A stretch of DNA of 64,000 nt. Source: Rhodothermales bacterium (GTDB taxonomy: Bacteria > Bacteroidota > Rhodothermia > Rhodothermales > Bin80). The notes under the pieces are model-generated. The model saw nothing but the letters and a program-made list of their open reading frames with translations. It ran no database searches and was not told the origin of the DNA. Position numbers and translations under genes: made by a program. The stretch lies in NCBI GenBank assembly GCA_028278205.1, contig JANQES010000122.1:24602-88601 (forward strand), given 5' to 3'. Shown piece after piece: positions 1 through 8,808 of the stretch (position 1 is its first letter; each line of letters begins with the position of its first letter).

Positions 1-3000
1 GCGCCGTCTGTACTACGTCGTCGACGAGCCAGACTTCGAACGGCGGCGGGACGCCGGCCAGGCCCTCGAAGGTCAGGGAAACCTTGTCGGGGGCGGTGGT
101 CGTGACTTCGAAAGGCCAGACGGCGCCGTCGTCGGGGATGGGGCGGGCGTCTCTGCTGTAGCGCGGGGTGGGCTTGTTCCACTCCGGATGCGAGAAATAG
201 ACCGAGACGTAGTCGCCGGGGCTCCGAGGCGGCTCGGGCCGGTCGAAGCGGTCCCAGGCGGCAGAAGCCTTCGCCGCCACGGCGGCCACGGTCTCGGTGT
301 CGCGCAGGCGGCGGCCCTGCGCCACGATGCGGATCGCCCAGGACAAGGTGTCGGCCGGGGCGTCTTGCCGGGCATCGGGCGATTGCCTGAAGACCGGACA
401 GACGAATGGGACGCCGGACAAGGCGGGGCAAATGAGCAATTCCGTCCGGTTCTCGGTGTCATTATAGACGATATAGCCTTCGAAGGGTAGGATCTCATCA
501 TCAGGCTCCAGTGCCTGCCAGTCCGTCCCGTCGAAGTGCCGGATATGAAGCGTTTGCCCGAGCAATTGGATATTGCGTACCGGGATCGGAAAGTTGAACG
601 GATTGCCGATGGCATTCCATCCGGGTTGTAGTTCGATATCAAAGGCTTCATGGGTCTCTGCGGTGACTCCGTCCCCGGTATCGATGGTCTTGCCGGAGTC
701 CTTGACCAGGAGCCAGAAGGCCTTGCCGGCTTCCATCTGCGACGTATTGGGGAACTCAGGAAACGCCTCGGCTGACCCGCTGGTGGGCTCAAAAAAGCGC
801 CACGTCGCGGGGTCGTATCCGCCCAGATCATCTTCCAGGACGGCACTTGGTCGCTTGTCTTCCAGGTCTAAGGGGATCGAGATCAGGCGGTAGCCAGTTG
901 CTGCGCCACCACCGGGTTGGGGCGTGGATTTTTCGAGGCCGGGATCCGGGATCCGCACCGGAACCGAGATATAAGTGCCTTCTTCGGACGGCGCGCGGGT
1001 TTCAAGCCCCCGGCTATCGGTAGCGACGATGTAGAGTTCGATGCCCCGATCCCTCACCTCGGTTTCTGCGAGGGTATGCGAATACAGGTTGTCCTCGGAC
1101 GGTGTCATTTCTTCGTCGTCGAACTCGATCTCTCCTGCCTGACGGAAAAATAACGCGGCCTCGGTGCCTTGCTGATTATCGGTGATGAGCGCCTGGACTT
1201 CATAGGGCGTAGCGGATGTGGCCTCATCTTCGCTCGTCACCAAAACATTAGGAGCCGCGTCGATAAGGATTTCCAGGTCATCCACAACCATTCCGCCCCG
1301 CTCGTCGTCGGCGGTAACGGTAATAAGCACGGTGTCCCCGATCGCCGGGCTGACGAGCGAGACGACCAGAATGCTATCCGTGGCAATGAAGGGACTGACA
1401 CTCGATGGCAGGGAACTTGTTGGCGTAAAGGTGAGCGGATCTCCGTCGGGATCTGAGAAAAAAGTCCTGAGGTTCTTCTGAAAACCCACCACACCAATGG
1501 CCAAGAAGGTATCGGGAAGCGCCGATGCCACCGTGGGCGCGTAGTTCACCAGTACGTCGAACGTCAGGTCTGTGGGCTCATCAAACGTCTCGTCGATGGC
1601 CGTAACCGAAATACTGACTCTGGCGCGGGGCTCCGGATTATCATCGAGGGTAACGACCAGCAGCGTTGTCTTCGTCGTATCGTTCAACGGGGGGCGGACA
1701 ATCGTCGTATCTTTCAACGTGGCGCGGGCAATCGTCGGGTCTGCACTCCGGGCCTCGAAGGTCAACGGATCATCGTTGGGATCATCAAACACGGTGGCGA
1801 GATCCACTTCCAGGTCCTCGCCCCCTACTTGAAGCACCGTTTCGGGGATCGCTCTCAGAATCCTCGGCCCCTGATCTACATCGACCCTGATGGTCCTGCT
1901 CCGCAGTTTGAGTTGCCCGACGACCGAGTTGGTGATTTCGAGTTCGTAGAAGCCCTGATCCAGAGGCTCTACCGCGTCCACTACAAACGTGGCGCTCGCT
2001 TCGCCTTCAAGAGGCGTAAAAATTTTCAGGGTGTCATCACCCACTATTTCTGTCTCGGTACCATCACTGAAGAACCACTGGTACTCGTTAAACGCCCCAC
2101 CGACGGAAAAGGACAGTTCCAGGGGCTCGCCTTCATCAAACCTGAGCGAGCCGGCTACACCCACGCTATCCTGCGGCACATATCGGCTGGCATCGCCCCG
2201 GAAGAGGTCGATATTAGGTTCGAGATCCTCGAAGGTCAACCGGTTTCCCTCAACCCGCAGATCGGTCAACGTATCTTTCAGTGAACTCAGATCGGGAAGA
2301 TCCTCAAGGTTATTTTTTTCGAGCCACAGCCCGTTCAGCCTGGTGAGTTGAACCAGTTCCAGGGGAACGGCTCCGGTGAACTGATTCTCCTGAAGACTCA
2401 ACCGTTGCAGGTTGGTCAGATTGCCCAGTACCGACGGGATCTCCCCGTGCAACCTGTTGAAGCTAAGAAATAGATCTGTTAGATCGGTGAGCTGACCCAG
2501 CTCCGGGGGGATCTTCCCCTCCAACATATTCCTGTTCAGCCCTAGCTGTTGCAGCCTGGTGAGCTGACTCAACTGCCAGGGGATCTCTCCCTCCAACGTC
2601 ATCGAGCCGAGAAACAATCGCGTTAGATTCGTCAGCTTGCTTAAGGCTACCGGTATCATTCCGGTATACAAATTGCCGGAGAGATTCAGCTCATTCAGAC
2701 TGGTCAACTGGCTCAACACCGTTGGTATCTCCCCGGTCTCCGAGGTCAGCCGGTTGGATTGAAGACGGAGCGTTCTCAGACCCGTCAGATCGCCGATCTC
2801 CGACGGAAGGGTTCCTACAAGGTTATTTTCTCTGAGATCAAGCCAGACCACGCGCCTATCCTGAACCACGAAGACGCCCTTCCAGGTGGAAACCGGGTTG
2901 TCGGTTAACCAATTGGTGTTGTCTATCCATTGATCTCCGTTGGTGGCATTGTAGAGCGCGACGAGCGCCAGCGAGTCCTCCCTCGTGACCTGGGCGTAGA

Positions 3001-3073
3001 GCGCCGTCGGGAGCAGCAGGAGGGCCAACAGGCTCGCTTTGGCTGTCATTACTATTTGTTTGGGAACGCGCAT
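1..3073 (-). CDS. Secreted leucine-rich-repeat protein with PKD/Ig-like and cadherin-like domains (3' end outside window)
   Basis: One open frame runs without a stop from the start at 3073 to the left edge, so the C-terminus is missing. The N-terminus MRVPKQIVMTAKASLLAL has a basic stretch, a hydrophobic core and an ALYAQ-type cleavage site, so it looks exported; an alternative ATG lies eight codons later at 3049. After it come a plant-type LRR cap (DSLALVALYNATNGDQW), about eight LRRs of the LxxLxLxxNxLxGxIP type, a PKD/Ig-like segment (YQWFFSDGTE), two or three cadherin-like segments (DPNDDPLTFEA, DPDGDPLTF), and a C-terminal region (GYRLISIPLDL, LQPGWNAIGNPF) of the kind seen before sorting domains. 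It is the last visible gene of the TIR-STAND operon, 26 bp after the preceding gene. The ligand is unknown. GC looks lower than in neighbouring operons. Confidence 0.85.
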   Translation of the reverse strand, partial: MRVPKQIVMTAKASLLALLLLPTALYAQVTREDSLALVALYNATNGDQWIDNTNWLTDNPVSTWKGVFVVQDRRVVWLDLRENNLVGTLPSEIGDLTGLRTLRLQSNRLTSETGEIPTVLSQLTSLNELNLSGNLYTGMIPVALSKLTNLTRLFLGSMTLEGEIPWQLSQLTRLQQLGLNRNMLEGKIPPELGQLTDLTDLFLSFNRLHGEIPSVLGNLTNLQRLSLQENQFTGAVPLELVQLTRLNGLWLEKNNLEDLPDLSSLKDTLTDLRVEGNRLTFEDLEPNIDLFRGDASRYVPQDSVGVAGSLRFDEGEPLELSFSVGGAFNEYQWFFSDGTETEIVGDDTLKIFTPLEGEASATFVVDAVEPLDQGFYELEITNSVVGQLKLRSRTIRVDVDQGPRILRAIPETVLQVGGEDLEVDLATVFDDPNDDPLTFEARSADPTIARATLKDTTIVRPPLNDTTKTTLLVVTLDDNPEPRARVSISVTAIDETFDEPTDLTFDVLVNYAPTVASALPDTFLAIGVVGFQKNLRTFFSDPDGDPLTFTPTSSLPSSVSPFIATDSILVVSLVSPAIGDTVLITVTADDERGGMVVDDLEILIDAAPNVLVTSEDEATSATPYEVQALITDNQQGTEAALFFRQAGEIEFDDEEMTPSEDNLYSHTLAETEVRDRGIELYIVATDSRGLETRAPSEEGTYISVPVRIPDPGLEKSTPQPGGGAATGYRLISIPLDLEDKRPSAVLEDDLGGYDPATWRFFEPTSGSAEAFPEFPNTSQMEAGKAFWLLVKDSGKTIDTGDGVTAETHEAFDIELQPGWNAIGNPFNFPIPVRNIQLLGQTLHIRHFDGTDWQALEPDDEILPFEGYIVYNDTENRTELLICPALSGVPFVCPVFRQSPDARQDAPADTLSWAIRIVAQGRRLRDTETVAAVAAKASAAWDRFDRPEPPRSPGDYVSVYFSHPEWNKPTPRYSRDARPIPDDGAVWPFEVTTTAPDKVSLTFEGLAGVPPPFEVWLVDDVVQTA

Positions 3074-3099
3074 TCTGTATGGATCGATATCTGTAGCGA

Positions 3100-3594
3100 T
3101 CAATTACCAGGAGGAGGAGGAAAAGCAGGGGGCGGCCCCGGCAGCGGATCAGGGCCTCCTTTGAGCGCGTAGCCGAGCACGCCGCCGAGCACGGCAACGC
3201 CGCCGAGCGCCGTGATCCGAACCCACCGTTTCTGGTGCCATTTCGGCTTAAACTCACGGACGAGATCCTGGAAATACAACGGCGCGTCCATCTCAGTGGC
3301 CCGGTATCCCCGGCGCACCAATTCCCGGACCCAGATCCTCGTTGAATCGCGATCATCCCTTTCAAAGTAGGAGAGCGCGAGAAGCCGCATGGCCGCTTGC
3401 CTTTGTGAGCCCTCCAGCGCGGCCTGGCAGGGACGGAGCAAGCGGATAGCCTGATCCACTTGTTGACGGTCGAACAATTGTTGCGCCCGCTGTAGGGCAT
3501 TGTCGCAACGCACCTGCGCCTGCACCGCCGAGGCCGGCGCCAGGCAGACCATCAGCGCAAAGATCAGGCGAAAGCCAAACAAACGGGTATTCAT
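3100..3594 (-). CDS. Small exported protein with helical repeats and a C-terminal transmembrane segment
   Basis: A 164-residue protein that starts with a signal peptide (MNTRLFGFRLIFALMV, cleavage near AVQAQ). An Ala/Arg/Gln-rich helical stretch of TPR-like spacing follows (ALQRAQQLFDRQQVDQAIRL, then RLLALSYFERDDRD). Near residues 130-152 there is a hydrophobic segment (ITALGGVAVLGGVLGYAL), and the protein ends in a Pro/Gly-rich tail (PPPAFPPPPGN). I chose the ATG at 3594 rather than the upstream in-frame start at 3684 because it begins the signal peptide, lies 11 bp after the upstream stop and has AGGTAA in front. It sits between the STAND ATPase and the LRR gene. I do not recognise a named family; it may anchor or sense at the membrane for the operon. 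Confidence 0.75.
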   Translation of the reverse strand: MNTRLFGFRLIFALMVCLAPASAVQAQVRCDNALQRAQQLFDRQQVDQAIRLLRPCQAALEGSQRQAAMRLLALSYFERDDRDSTRIWVRELVRRGYRATEMDAPLYFQDLVREFKPKWHQKRWVRITALGGVAVLGGVLGYALKGGPDPLPGPPPAFPPPPGN

Positions 3595-3605
3595 GATTTT
3601 TCTCG

Positions 3606-6600
3606 TTACCTGGACGCGGCAGGGCAGGGTCTGTCGGCGCCGTCGTAGGGATAGGGAATGTCGGAGCCCACGTACCGTTTCCATTCCTCGTCGGTGAGCG
3701 GGCGCGTGGCCGTGTCGCAGATCGCGCCGGCCAGGGCAGCGGCGTCGATATTCCAGCGGCGCACTTTTCGATCTCTGCTGCCAGCCACGAGCATCGCCCC
3801 GTCCGGGCTAAAAGCAATCGACCGGACCCAGGATCCGCCTTCCTGAAGGATGACGGGGCTGTCGTTGGGCCGGTCGAGGTTCCACAGGCGCACGCTTTGA
3901 TCGCCGCTTGCCGAGGCGAGGAGTGCGCCCTGAGACTGGTCCGGGCTGAAGGCCACGGCATTAACCGGCCCGCCATGCCCGCTCAAGACGTTCTGCTGAA
4001 CCCCGGCGGCAGGATCCCACACGCGCACCGTGCCGTCGGCGCCGGCCGAGATCAGCCGCCCACCCGGGCCAAAGGTCACCGTCTGGACGGCCCCCTGGTG
4101 CCCCCGCATCACACGAAGCGATTCTCCCGTGTTGGCGTTCCACAGGCGCACCGTGCCGTCAACGCCGCCCGAGGCCACCGTCCGGCCATCCGGGCTGAAG
4201 GCCACGGCCTGGGCCGAGCCGGCGTGCCTGTCCGTCATGCTGCGCGGGTTGCTTCCGTCGGCGTTCCACAGGCGCACCGTGCCGTCGGCGCCAGCCGTGG
4301 CCAGCATGCTGCCGCCAGGGCTGAAGACCACCGCCCGGACATCTTCATCCCCAGACATAGTGTACCGCTGGGTGCCGCTGACTACGTCCCATACACGCAC
4401 CACGCCGTCATCGCCGGCCGAGGCCAGGGTGCTGCCTTCAGGACTGAAGGCGACGGATCGAACCAGGCCGACGTGCCCTTCCAGGACGCTGGGCCCAGAC
4501 GCGGTGTTGGCCGCGGAGAGGTACACGTGGCCGTCGGCGCCGGCCGAGGCCATCCAGCGACCATCCGGGCTGTAGGCGACCGAGCGCACCTCATCCCGGT
4601 GAGCAACGTTGATGTCCTCGGGCCCTGCCGAACCGTCCTCCAGCGCGTTGAGGGTCTTGCGAAGGGCATCGTAGACCTCATTCTGGAAGGATCCGCCGTT
4701 GCGTTGATTGAACAGGTAGGCCTCGCGGGCGAGCAGCGCTCCGAGTTCGGCCTCGCCGCTGGCCATCTGGCTAACGGCCCTGCTGGCCAGAGCAAGGCCG
4801 ACGGTGACCTGGCGCGCCTGCGTGGCTTGTTGTTGAAGGTTTTCGGCCAGGGCACGCTGCTCCTGGGCTACGCGCTCGCTCTCCTGGGCTTCGCCCAGGG
4901 CACCGGTGAGCTGTTCGTTCAACGTAGCGACTTCTTTGAGCAAGTTTTGTGTGCTATCGCGTGCGTTCACAGCGAACTGCCGCTGAATCTCGGCAACCTG
5001 CCGCCGCCGCTCGGCTAAGTTGGCATTGTCGAGGGCAACATTTTTCAGACTATCGGCCCTCGTAGCATTCGCGTTGGCCCGGTCGCGCTGCTCCTGAGCT
5101 GCTTCCGCGCTGTCCTTAGCCGTCTGAAAGGCCTCTTGAAGCTCCTGATTAAGGCCTTCCAGCTCCCTATTATGGCCTGCCGTAGACACGGCATAGAACG
5201 CTGTTAAGATCACCGCGAGGACGAGGACACCGGCTACCACTTTGAGCAGCATCCATACTCTTCGTCGCCGCTCGCTCTTGTCCAGAAAGTGCATGGCGAG
5301 CGCGTACTCGGGGTGATACCGCTGCGCCCACGCCTGGTTGGGCCGGGTCTCGTCCCGCCAGTCGAGGACCCGTTGAAGTTGCGGATCGTGCAGCAGGCTT
5401 TCCTTGCCTTGCTCGTAGAGCACCGCCCGCACGGCCAGGTGGCGGTACACCTGCGCCGACTCGGCCTCCTCGTCCACCCACTGCTTCAAGCGCTTCCACA
5501 CCCGCATCAAGCTCTCGTGCGAGATGTCGATGACCGTCTCGGCATGCAACGCCTCAGGTTCCGGCGGCATCAAAAACGAGCGGCTCGGTTTGCGGAAGAC
5601 CTTCATGACGGCCTCGACCTCGTCCTGGCCGGCGCCGGCAACGACGCACAGCTTGCCCAGCCGGGTCGGGCGTCGCACGCCGCGCGGATCCGTGCCTTTA
5701 TCGGTGAGGGTTTTGAAGATCTTCTCGCAGATGAACTGTTGCCGGCCGGTCTTGAGTTCGGCAAAGGCTCGTTCGGCGTGCTTGTCGAGGGCGCGGGCCA
5801 TCGTGCCGATGTGGTCGTAATGCGCCAGGCCGAGGGTGCCTTCGCCGTTGCGCTCCCGCAGCCAGTGATCCCAGGTGCGGTTGAGCGCATGCTGCATGAT
5901 CGAGAGTTGATCGGGGTTGTCGCCGACGTCGTTGACCAGGCGCGTGAGCAAGGGAGCGGCCATCTTCGCGCTTTGGCCAATCTGCACCCCGCCGACGGCA
6001 ATAGGCCCTTTGACGGCGTCCCGGCGTTCGCCGCGCGTCATGCGAGGCACGAGGTACTGGCTTTCGTTGATCATCTCGGGCAAACCGGCAAACCGGGCGC
6101 AGTCGCCGAGATAGTCCGAACGCATAGTGATGACGACGTAGATGGGATAGCCGGCTTCCAGAGCCTGTGCCTGGGCTTCCAGGAGCAGGTTGACGAAGGC
6201 CGTGGCGTCGTCGGTCACGCTGTAGGTCGAGCCGTTGGAGGCGTCTCCGACGCCGGCATACCGAAACAGTTCTTCAAACTGATCGACCACCACCAGGAGA
6301 TTGACGTGCTCGGGCAGGCGTGCTTTCTGGTAGGCCTCAACCAGCCCCAGCTTGCTCCGGCGCAGCGTGGTTTCGAGGACCATCTCTAGCGGGATGCGGC
6401 CTGTGTCGGTACCGCTAAACAAACCGCCTTTCCGAGACGACGCTCCGGGGCCCTCGCTCGCCGGATTATCGTCAACCGCCCCCTTGCCGGCCAACGCGCG
6501 GGCCAGCTTGCCGATCGGGTCGTCTTCGGGCCGGAAGTGGGCTTTCCTCCAGGCCGTGCCCGCCTCAGCCATCCGGCCCTGATGCAAGGCCGGAAGCAAT

Positions 6601-6788
6601 CCACAATTGACCAGCGAAGACTTGCCGCTGCCCGAGGCTCCCACGACAGCCAGGAAATGGGTCTGGGCCAGCTTGTCCACCATCGTATTGACGCGGCTCT
6701 TCCGTCCGAAGAAAAGATGCACCTCATCCTCGCGAAACGGCCGCAACCCCGGAAAGGGGTTATATGTCTTGAGGTCCGCCTTTGCCAT
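3606..6788 (-). CDS. nSTAND1-type NTPase with transmembrane segment, coiled coil and C-terminal WD40 propeller
   Basis: A 1060-residue STAND-class ATPase. The N-terminus has the NPFPGLRPF signature (residues 10-18) that opens nSTAND1 modules, a Walker A GASGSGKSS (50-58) and a Walker B LLVVVDQFEELF (164-175). A winged-helix-like region follows, then a basic stretch and a transmembrane segment (LLKVVAGVLVLAVILTAFYA, about residue 510) and a long Gln/Ala/Arg coiled coil (AQEQRDRANANATRADS). The C-terminal third has seven WD40 repeats with blades such as VRSVAFSPEGSTLASAGDDG and VRLWN, enough for one closed propeller. STAND proteins are known to oligomerise when a sensor domain binds a ligand, so the propeller is the likely sensor. 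The gene lies 14 bp after the TIR gene, so the two are probably co-expressed. Confidence 0.92.
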   Translation of the reverse strand: MAKADLKTYNPFPGLRPFREDEVHLFFGRKSRVNTMVDKLAQTHFLAVVGASGSGKSSLVNCGLLPALHQGRMAEAGTAWRKAHFRPEDDPIGKLARALAGKGAVDDNPASEGPGASSRKGGLFSGTDTGRIPLEMVLETTLRRSKLGLVEAYQKARLPEHVNLLVVVDQFEELFRYAGVGDASNGSTYSVTDDATAFVNLLLEAQAQALEAGYPIYVVITMRSDYLGDCARFAGLPEMINESQYLVPRMTRGERRDAVKGPIAVGGVQIGQSAKMAAPLLTRLVNDVGDNPDQLSIMQHALNRTWDHWLRERNGEGTLGLAHYDHIGTMARALDKHAERAFAELKTGRQQFICEKIFKTLTDKGTDPRGVRRPTRLGKLCVVAGAGQDEVEAVMKVFRKPSRSFLMPPEPEALHAETVIDISHESLMRVWKRLKQWVDEEAESAQVYRHLAVRAVLYEQGKESLLHDPQLQRVLDWRDETRPNQAWAQRYHPEYALAMHFLDKSERRRRVWMLLKVVAGVLVLAVILTAFYAVSTAGHNRELEGLNQELQEAFQTAKDSAEAAQEQRDRANANATRADSLKNVALDNANLAERRRQVAEIQRQFAVNARDSTQNLLKEVATLNEQLTGALGEAQESERVAQEQRALAENLQQQATQARQVTVGLALASRAVSQMASGEAELGALLAREAYLFNQRNGGSFQNEVYDALRKTLNALEDGSAGPEDINVAHRDEVRSVAYSPDGRWMASAGADGHVYLSAANTASGPSVLEGHVGLVRSVAFSPEGSTLASAGDDGVVRVWDVVSGTQRYTMSGDEDVRAVVFSPGGSMLATAGADGTVRLWNADGSNPRSMTDRHAGSAQAVAFSPDGRTVASGGVDGTVRLWNANTGESLRVMRGHQGAVQTVTFGPGGRLISAGADGTVRVWDPAAGVQQNVLSGHGGPVNAVAFSPDQSQGALLASASGDQSVRLWNLDRPNDSPVILQEGGSWVRSIAFSPDGAMLVAGSRDRKVRRWNIDAAALAGAICDTATRPLTDEEWKRYVGSDIPYPYDGADRPCPAASR

Positions 6789-6802
6789 GCAGCGACTCCG
6801 CG

Positions 6803-8320
6803 TTATTGAACAGCGTTGACGAACGAATCCATCATCGCCTCCGGAAAACCGTCTCGTCCGTCCATCACGTTGTCTTCGGTTTCGAGCAGAAACTCTTTGT
6901 CATCCTCATTATCCTCGGTAAGCGGTCCGGCCAGGTAGGTGTAGCGGACGAGCGGCGGTTTATCGTCCCGGAATCCCTCCATGCGTATCAGTTCATTGTC
7001 TATCGAGTCTCGCCAATACTCATCGCCGGCCCCATAGAAGAGGATGACCGCATCGCAGTTCAACAGATACTCTTCTTGCCGCGCCTGCACCTTCGCGGCA
7101 TCGCCCGTAAAGAGCGGCAACTTGACCGAAAAACCCTTCGTTTTTAAAAACTTCACTAAGGGGATGGTGGCCTTCCGATCCTCTTTATTGCAGATCAGGT
7201 AGATGATTTTGCCGGGGCCGGCGGGCGTTTCCGACACCGCCTCTGTCTCGGGCCCAGGTTCCGGTTCCGGCTCTTCGATTTTGCGCAATGCTTCGTCGAT
7301 GGCAGCCTTCAACTCTTTGATGGGGCCCGTGATAACGTCGGCTCCGAATTGCACCTTCTCATCTTCGTAGACCCTGTTAACGAACGCGGGAACCTCCTGC
7401 TGCGCGGCGTCCTGCTGCTTCGGCGCCCAGATCACCCGCCGCAAAGCGCCCGCCTCCTCCTCGATGCGTTGTACAGCCAGTTCGTTTTGCCACTCGACGG
7501 CTGACTTACGGGTGGGCCCTTTAGGCCCCCACTCCAGCTTATGACCGACCAGATGGATGGAGAGTTGACACCGGCCCAGGAGCTGCTTGACTTCCTTGAC
7601 GTACGCCTCCTCCCCACGGGGCAACTCGCGATCAGGCAAAACGGTGTAGTTGCGGGCTTCCAACTCCCCCCTGATTTGCTCCCGTACGTCATCCTGTTCA
7701 TAATCGCATTCGGCGAGATAGACGACCGGTTTGTCCGGGAGCTTTTCGTTTTCCTTCCGGCCATTGACGTTCCTGTCTCCCGCTTCCTCAAGCAGTTTGG
7801 CCATCTCTGCCGACATGGTATTGAGTTGCCGCAGGTAGGCCTTTCTGACATCATCGCCGAAGGCTGGGTCTAAGGGTAAGGGAAGATCTTTTTCATCACG
7901 GACAAAAAAATCATACCCCAGAAGACCCTGCACCTCTTTCGGCAAGGGATCCTGCTCTTCGGGCGGTACCGGTAATTTTTTGACCTTAAAAACGCGCGCC
8001 GTGTTGCCAACAAACAAGGCCTCTTGCGCCTCCTCACAGAAGGTGTGGATTTCCCTGTTGCACCATTCCGACTTGAGATACTTGTCCGTCAGCACCGCGA
8101 CAAACAGGTCCATCTCTGCGAGTTGGTCTTCAATCTCTTTACTGAAGTCGGTGTTTCCTTGTAGTCGTTTATCATCTTGCCAGATTTCGAACCGTTGGTT
8201 CAGGTGTAAGGTCAGGAACGAATTCAAGGACTCGGAAAAATTCGTCACCCAACCGGCATCCTCTCCCGGCAGAGGCTGGTTATCGCGATGCGCGTAGCTG
8301 ATGAAGATGTCCTTCTTCAT
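6803..8320 (-). CDS. Protein with three TIR-like domains, first gene of the STAND operon
   Basis: 505 residues from the ATG at 8320, chosen because it directly precedes the first TIR strand MKKDIFISYAHRD; an upstream in-frame start at 8380 would add an unlikely leader. Domain 1 (about 1-150) is a canonical TIR: strand IFISYAHRD, BB-loop region IWQDDKRLQG, and SEWCNREI with Glu90 at the position of the catalytic glutamate of TIR NADases. Domain 2 (about 196-345) begins VVYLAECDYEQDDVREQI and has EWQNELA. Domain 3 (about 375-505) begins KIIYLICNKEDRKA and has CDAVILFYGAGDEYW; both look like divergent TIR folds. TIR domains in bacterial conflict systems often hydrolyse NAD or make nucleotide signals; which of the three is active cannot be told here. 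Confidence 0.9.
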   Translation of the reverse strand: MKKDIFISYAHRDNQPLPGEDAGWVTNFSESLNSFLTLHLNQRFEIWQDDKRLQGNTDFSKEIEDQLAEMDLFVAVLTDKYLKSEWCNREIHTFCEEAQEALFVGNTARVFKVKKLPVPPEEQDPLPKEVQGLLGYDFFVRDEKDLPLPLDPAFGDDVRKAYLRQLNTMSAEMAKLLEEAGDRNVNGRKENEKLPDKPVVYLAECDYEQDDVREQIRGELEARNYTVLPDRELPRGEEAYVKEVKQLLGRCQLSIHLVGHKLEWGPKGPTRKSAVEWQNELAVQRIEEEAGALRRVIWAPKQQDAAQQEVPAFVNRVYEDEKVQFGADVITGPIKELKAAIDEALRKIEEPEPEPGPETEAVSETPAGPGKIIYLICNKEDRKATIPLVKFLKTKGFSVKLPLFTGDAAKVQARQEEYLLNCDAVILFYGAGDEYWRDSIDNELIRMEGFRDDKPPLVRYTYLAGPLTEDNEDDKEFLLETEDNVMDGRDGFPEAMMDSFVNAVQ

Positions 8321-8372
8321 AATCGCCTTAACTTTAAAAGTCCGATGTATCGGTGGAGCACCTCTTTGGGGT

Positions 8373-8396
8373 GTGATCACGTCTGCAAATGATCAC
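8373..8396 (-). promoter_or_regulatory. TGATCA inverted repeat upstream of the TIR operon (possible operator)
   Basis: GTGATCA and TGATCAC half-sites occur about 10 nt apart, between the putative promoter motif (8396-8441) and the TIR start at 8320. The arrangement suits a dimeric repressor, but no regulator gene is adjacent. Inferred only. Confidence 0.35.
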
Positions 8397-8441
8397 CTCC
8401 TCTACTTATATCACGTATTTTTCGCACACAGAGGATCACCG
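8396..8441 (-). promoter_or_regulatory. Copy 1 of a repeated AT-rich upstream motif
   Basis: Read on the minus strand it contains GATCCTC, then GAAAAATACGTGATATAAG and TAGAGGA. It shares most positions with the motif at 8626-8674 and part with 12945-12980, all upstream of minus-strand operons. Likely promoter or activator site, about 75 nt before the TIR start. Confidence 0.45.
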
Positions 8442-8625
8442 TCTCCCAAAATGAGCGAAGTGACCGGCCAGGTTACAGAAGACACCCCTGCGTTTGCCTT
8501 ATTGGAATAAACACCTTAAGATCAATAAAAATAATAATTTTCCATAAGCGCATTTGTTGCCAGACTCCTCTTTGTCTGAAACCCCGCGCCCTAAAAAAGC
8601 TGTCCGGACGTCCTCGTAAAAACTG

Positions 8626-8674
8626 CCTTCCTCTACTTATATAACAGATTTTTCTTCCCTGGAGTCTCACCTTC
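8626..8674 (-). promoter_or_regulatory. Copy 2 of the repeated AT-rich upstream motif
   Basis: On the minus strand: GAGACTCC, then GAAAAATCTGTTATATAAG and TAGAGGA, nearly the same layout as copy 1 about 230 bp closer to the TIR gene. The rest of the 488-bp gap 8321-8808 is AT-rich and holds no gene I can support, only these motifs and the cox terminator. Confidence 0.4.
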
Positions 8675-8762
8675 ATTTTATAAATTATACCCAAACAACC
8701 TTGAGGTAGTGCATCAGGCAGGCGATGCTTGCATCATCCTTTTCTCGGCTGTCTGGATGGCG

Positions 8763-8797
8763 CAACGCTCCGAATCCACGCCGGCCCCGGAGCGTTG
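8763..8797 (-). terminator. Hairpin after the CoxM-like gene
   Basis: Arms CAACGCTCCG and CGGAGCGTTG match perfectly around a GC-rich loop, just downstream of the stop codon at 8809 on the minus strand. There is no T-run, so it may be a Rho-assisted terminator or a 3' stabilising hairpin. Confidence 0.45.
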
Positions 8798-8808
8798 TGC
8801 ATGCCCCA

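Noticed and set aside
1..8320. Prophage or plasmid origin for the TIR-STAND-LRR region
   Set aside because: No integrase, attachment site or phage gene is in the region; AT-rich spacing alone is not sufficient evidence.
6803..8380. 525-residue version of the TIR protein
   Set aside because: The extra 20 residues are not TIR-like; the start at 8320 begins the first strand.
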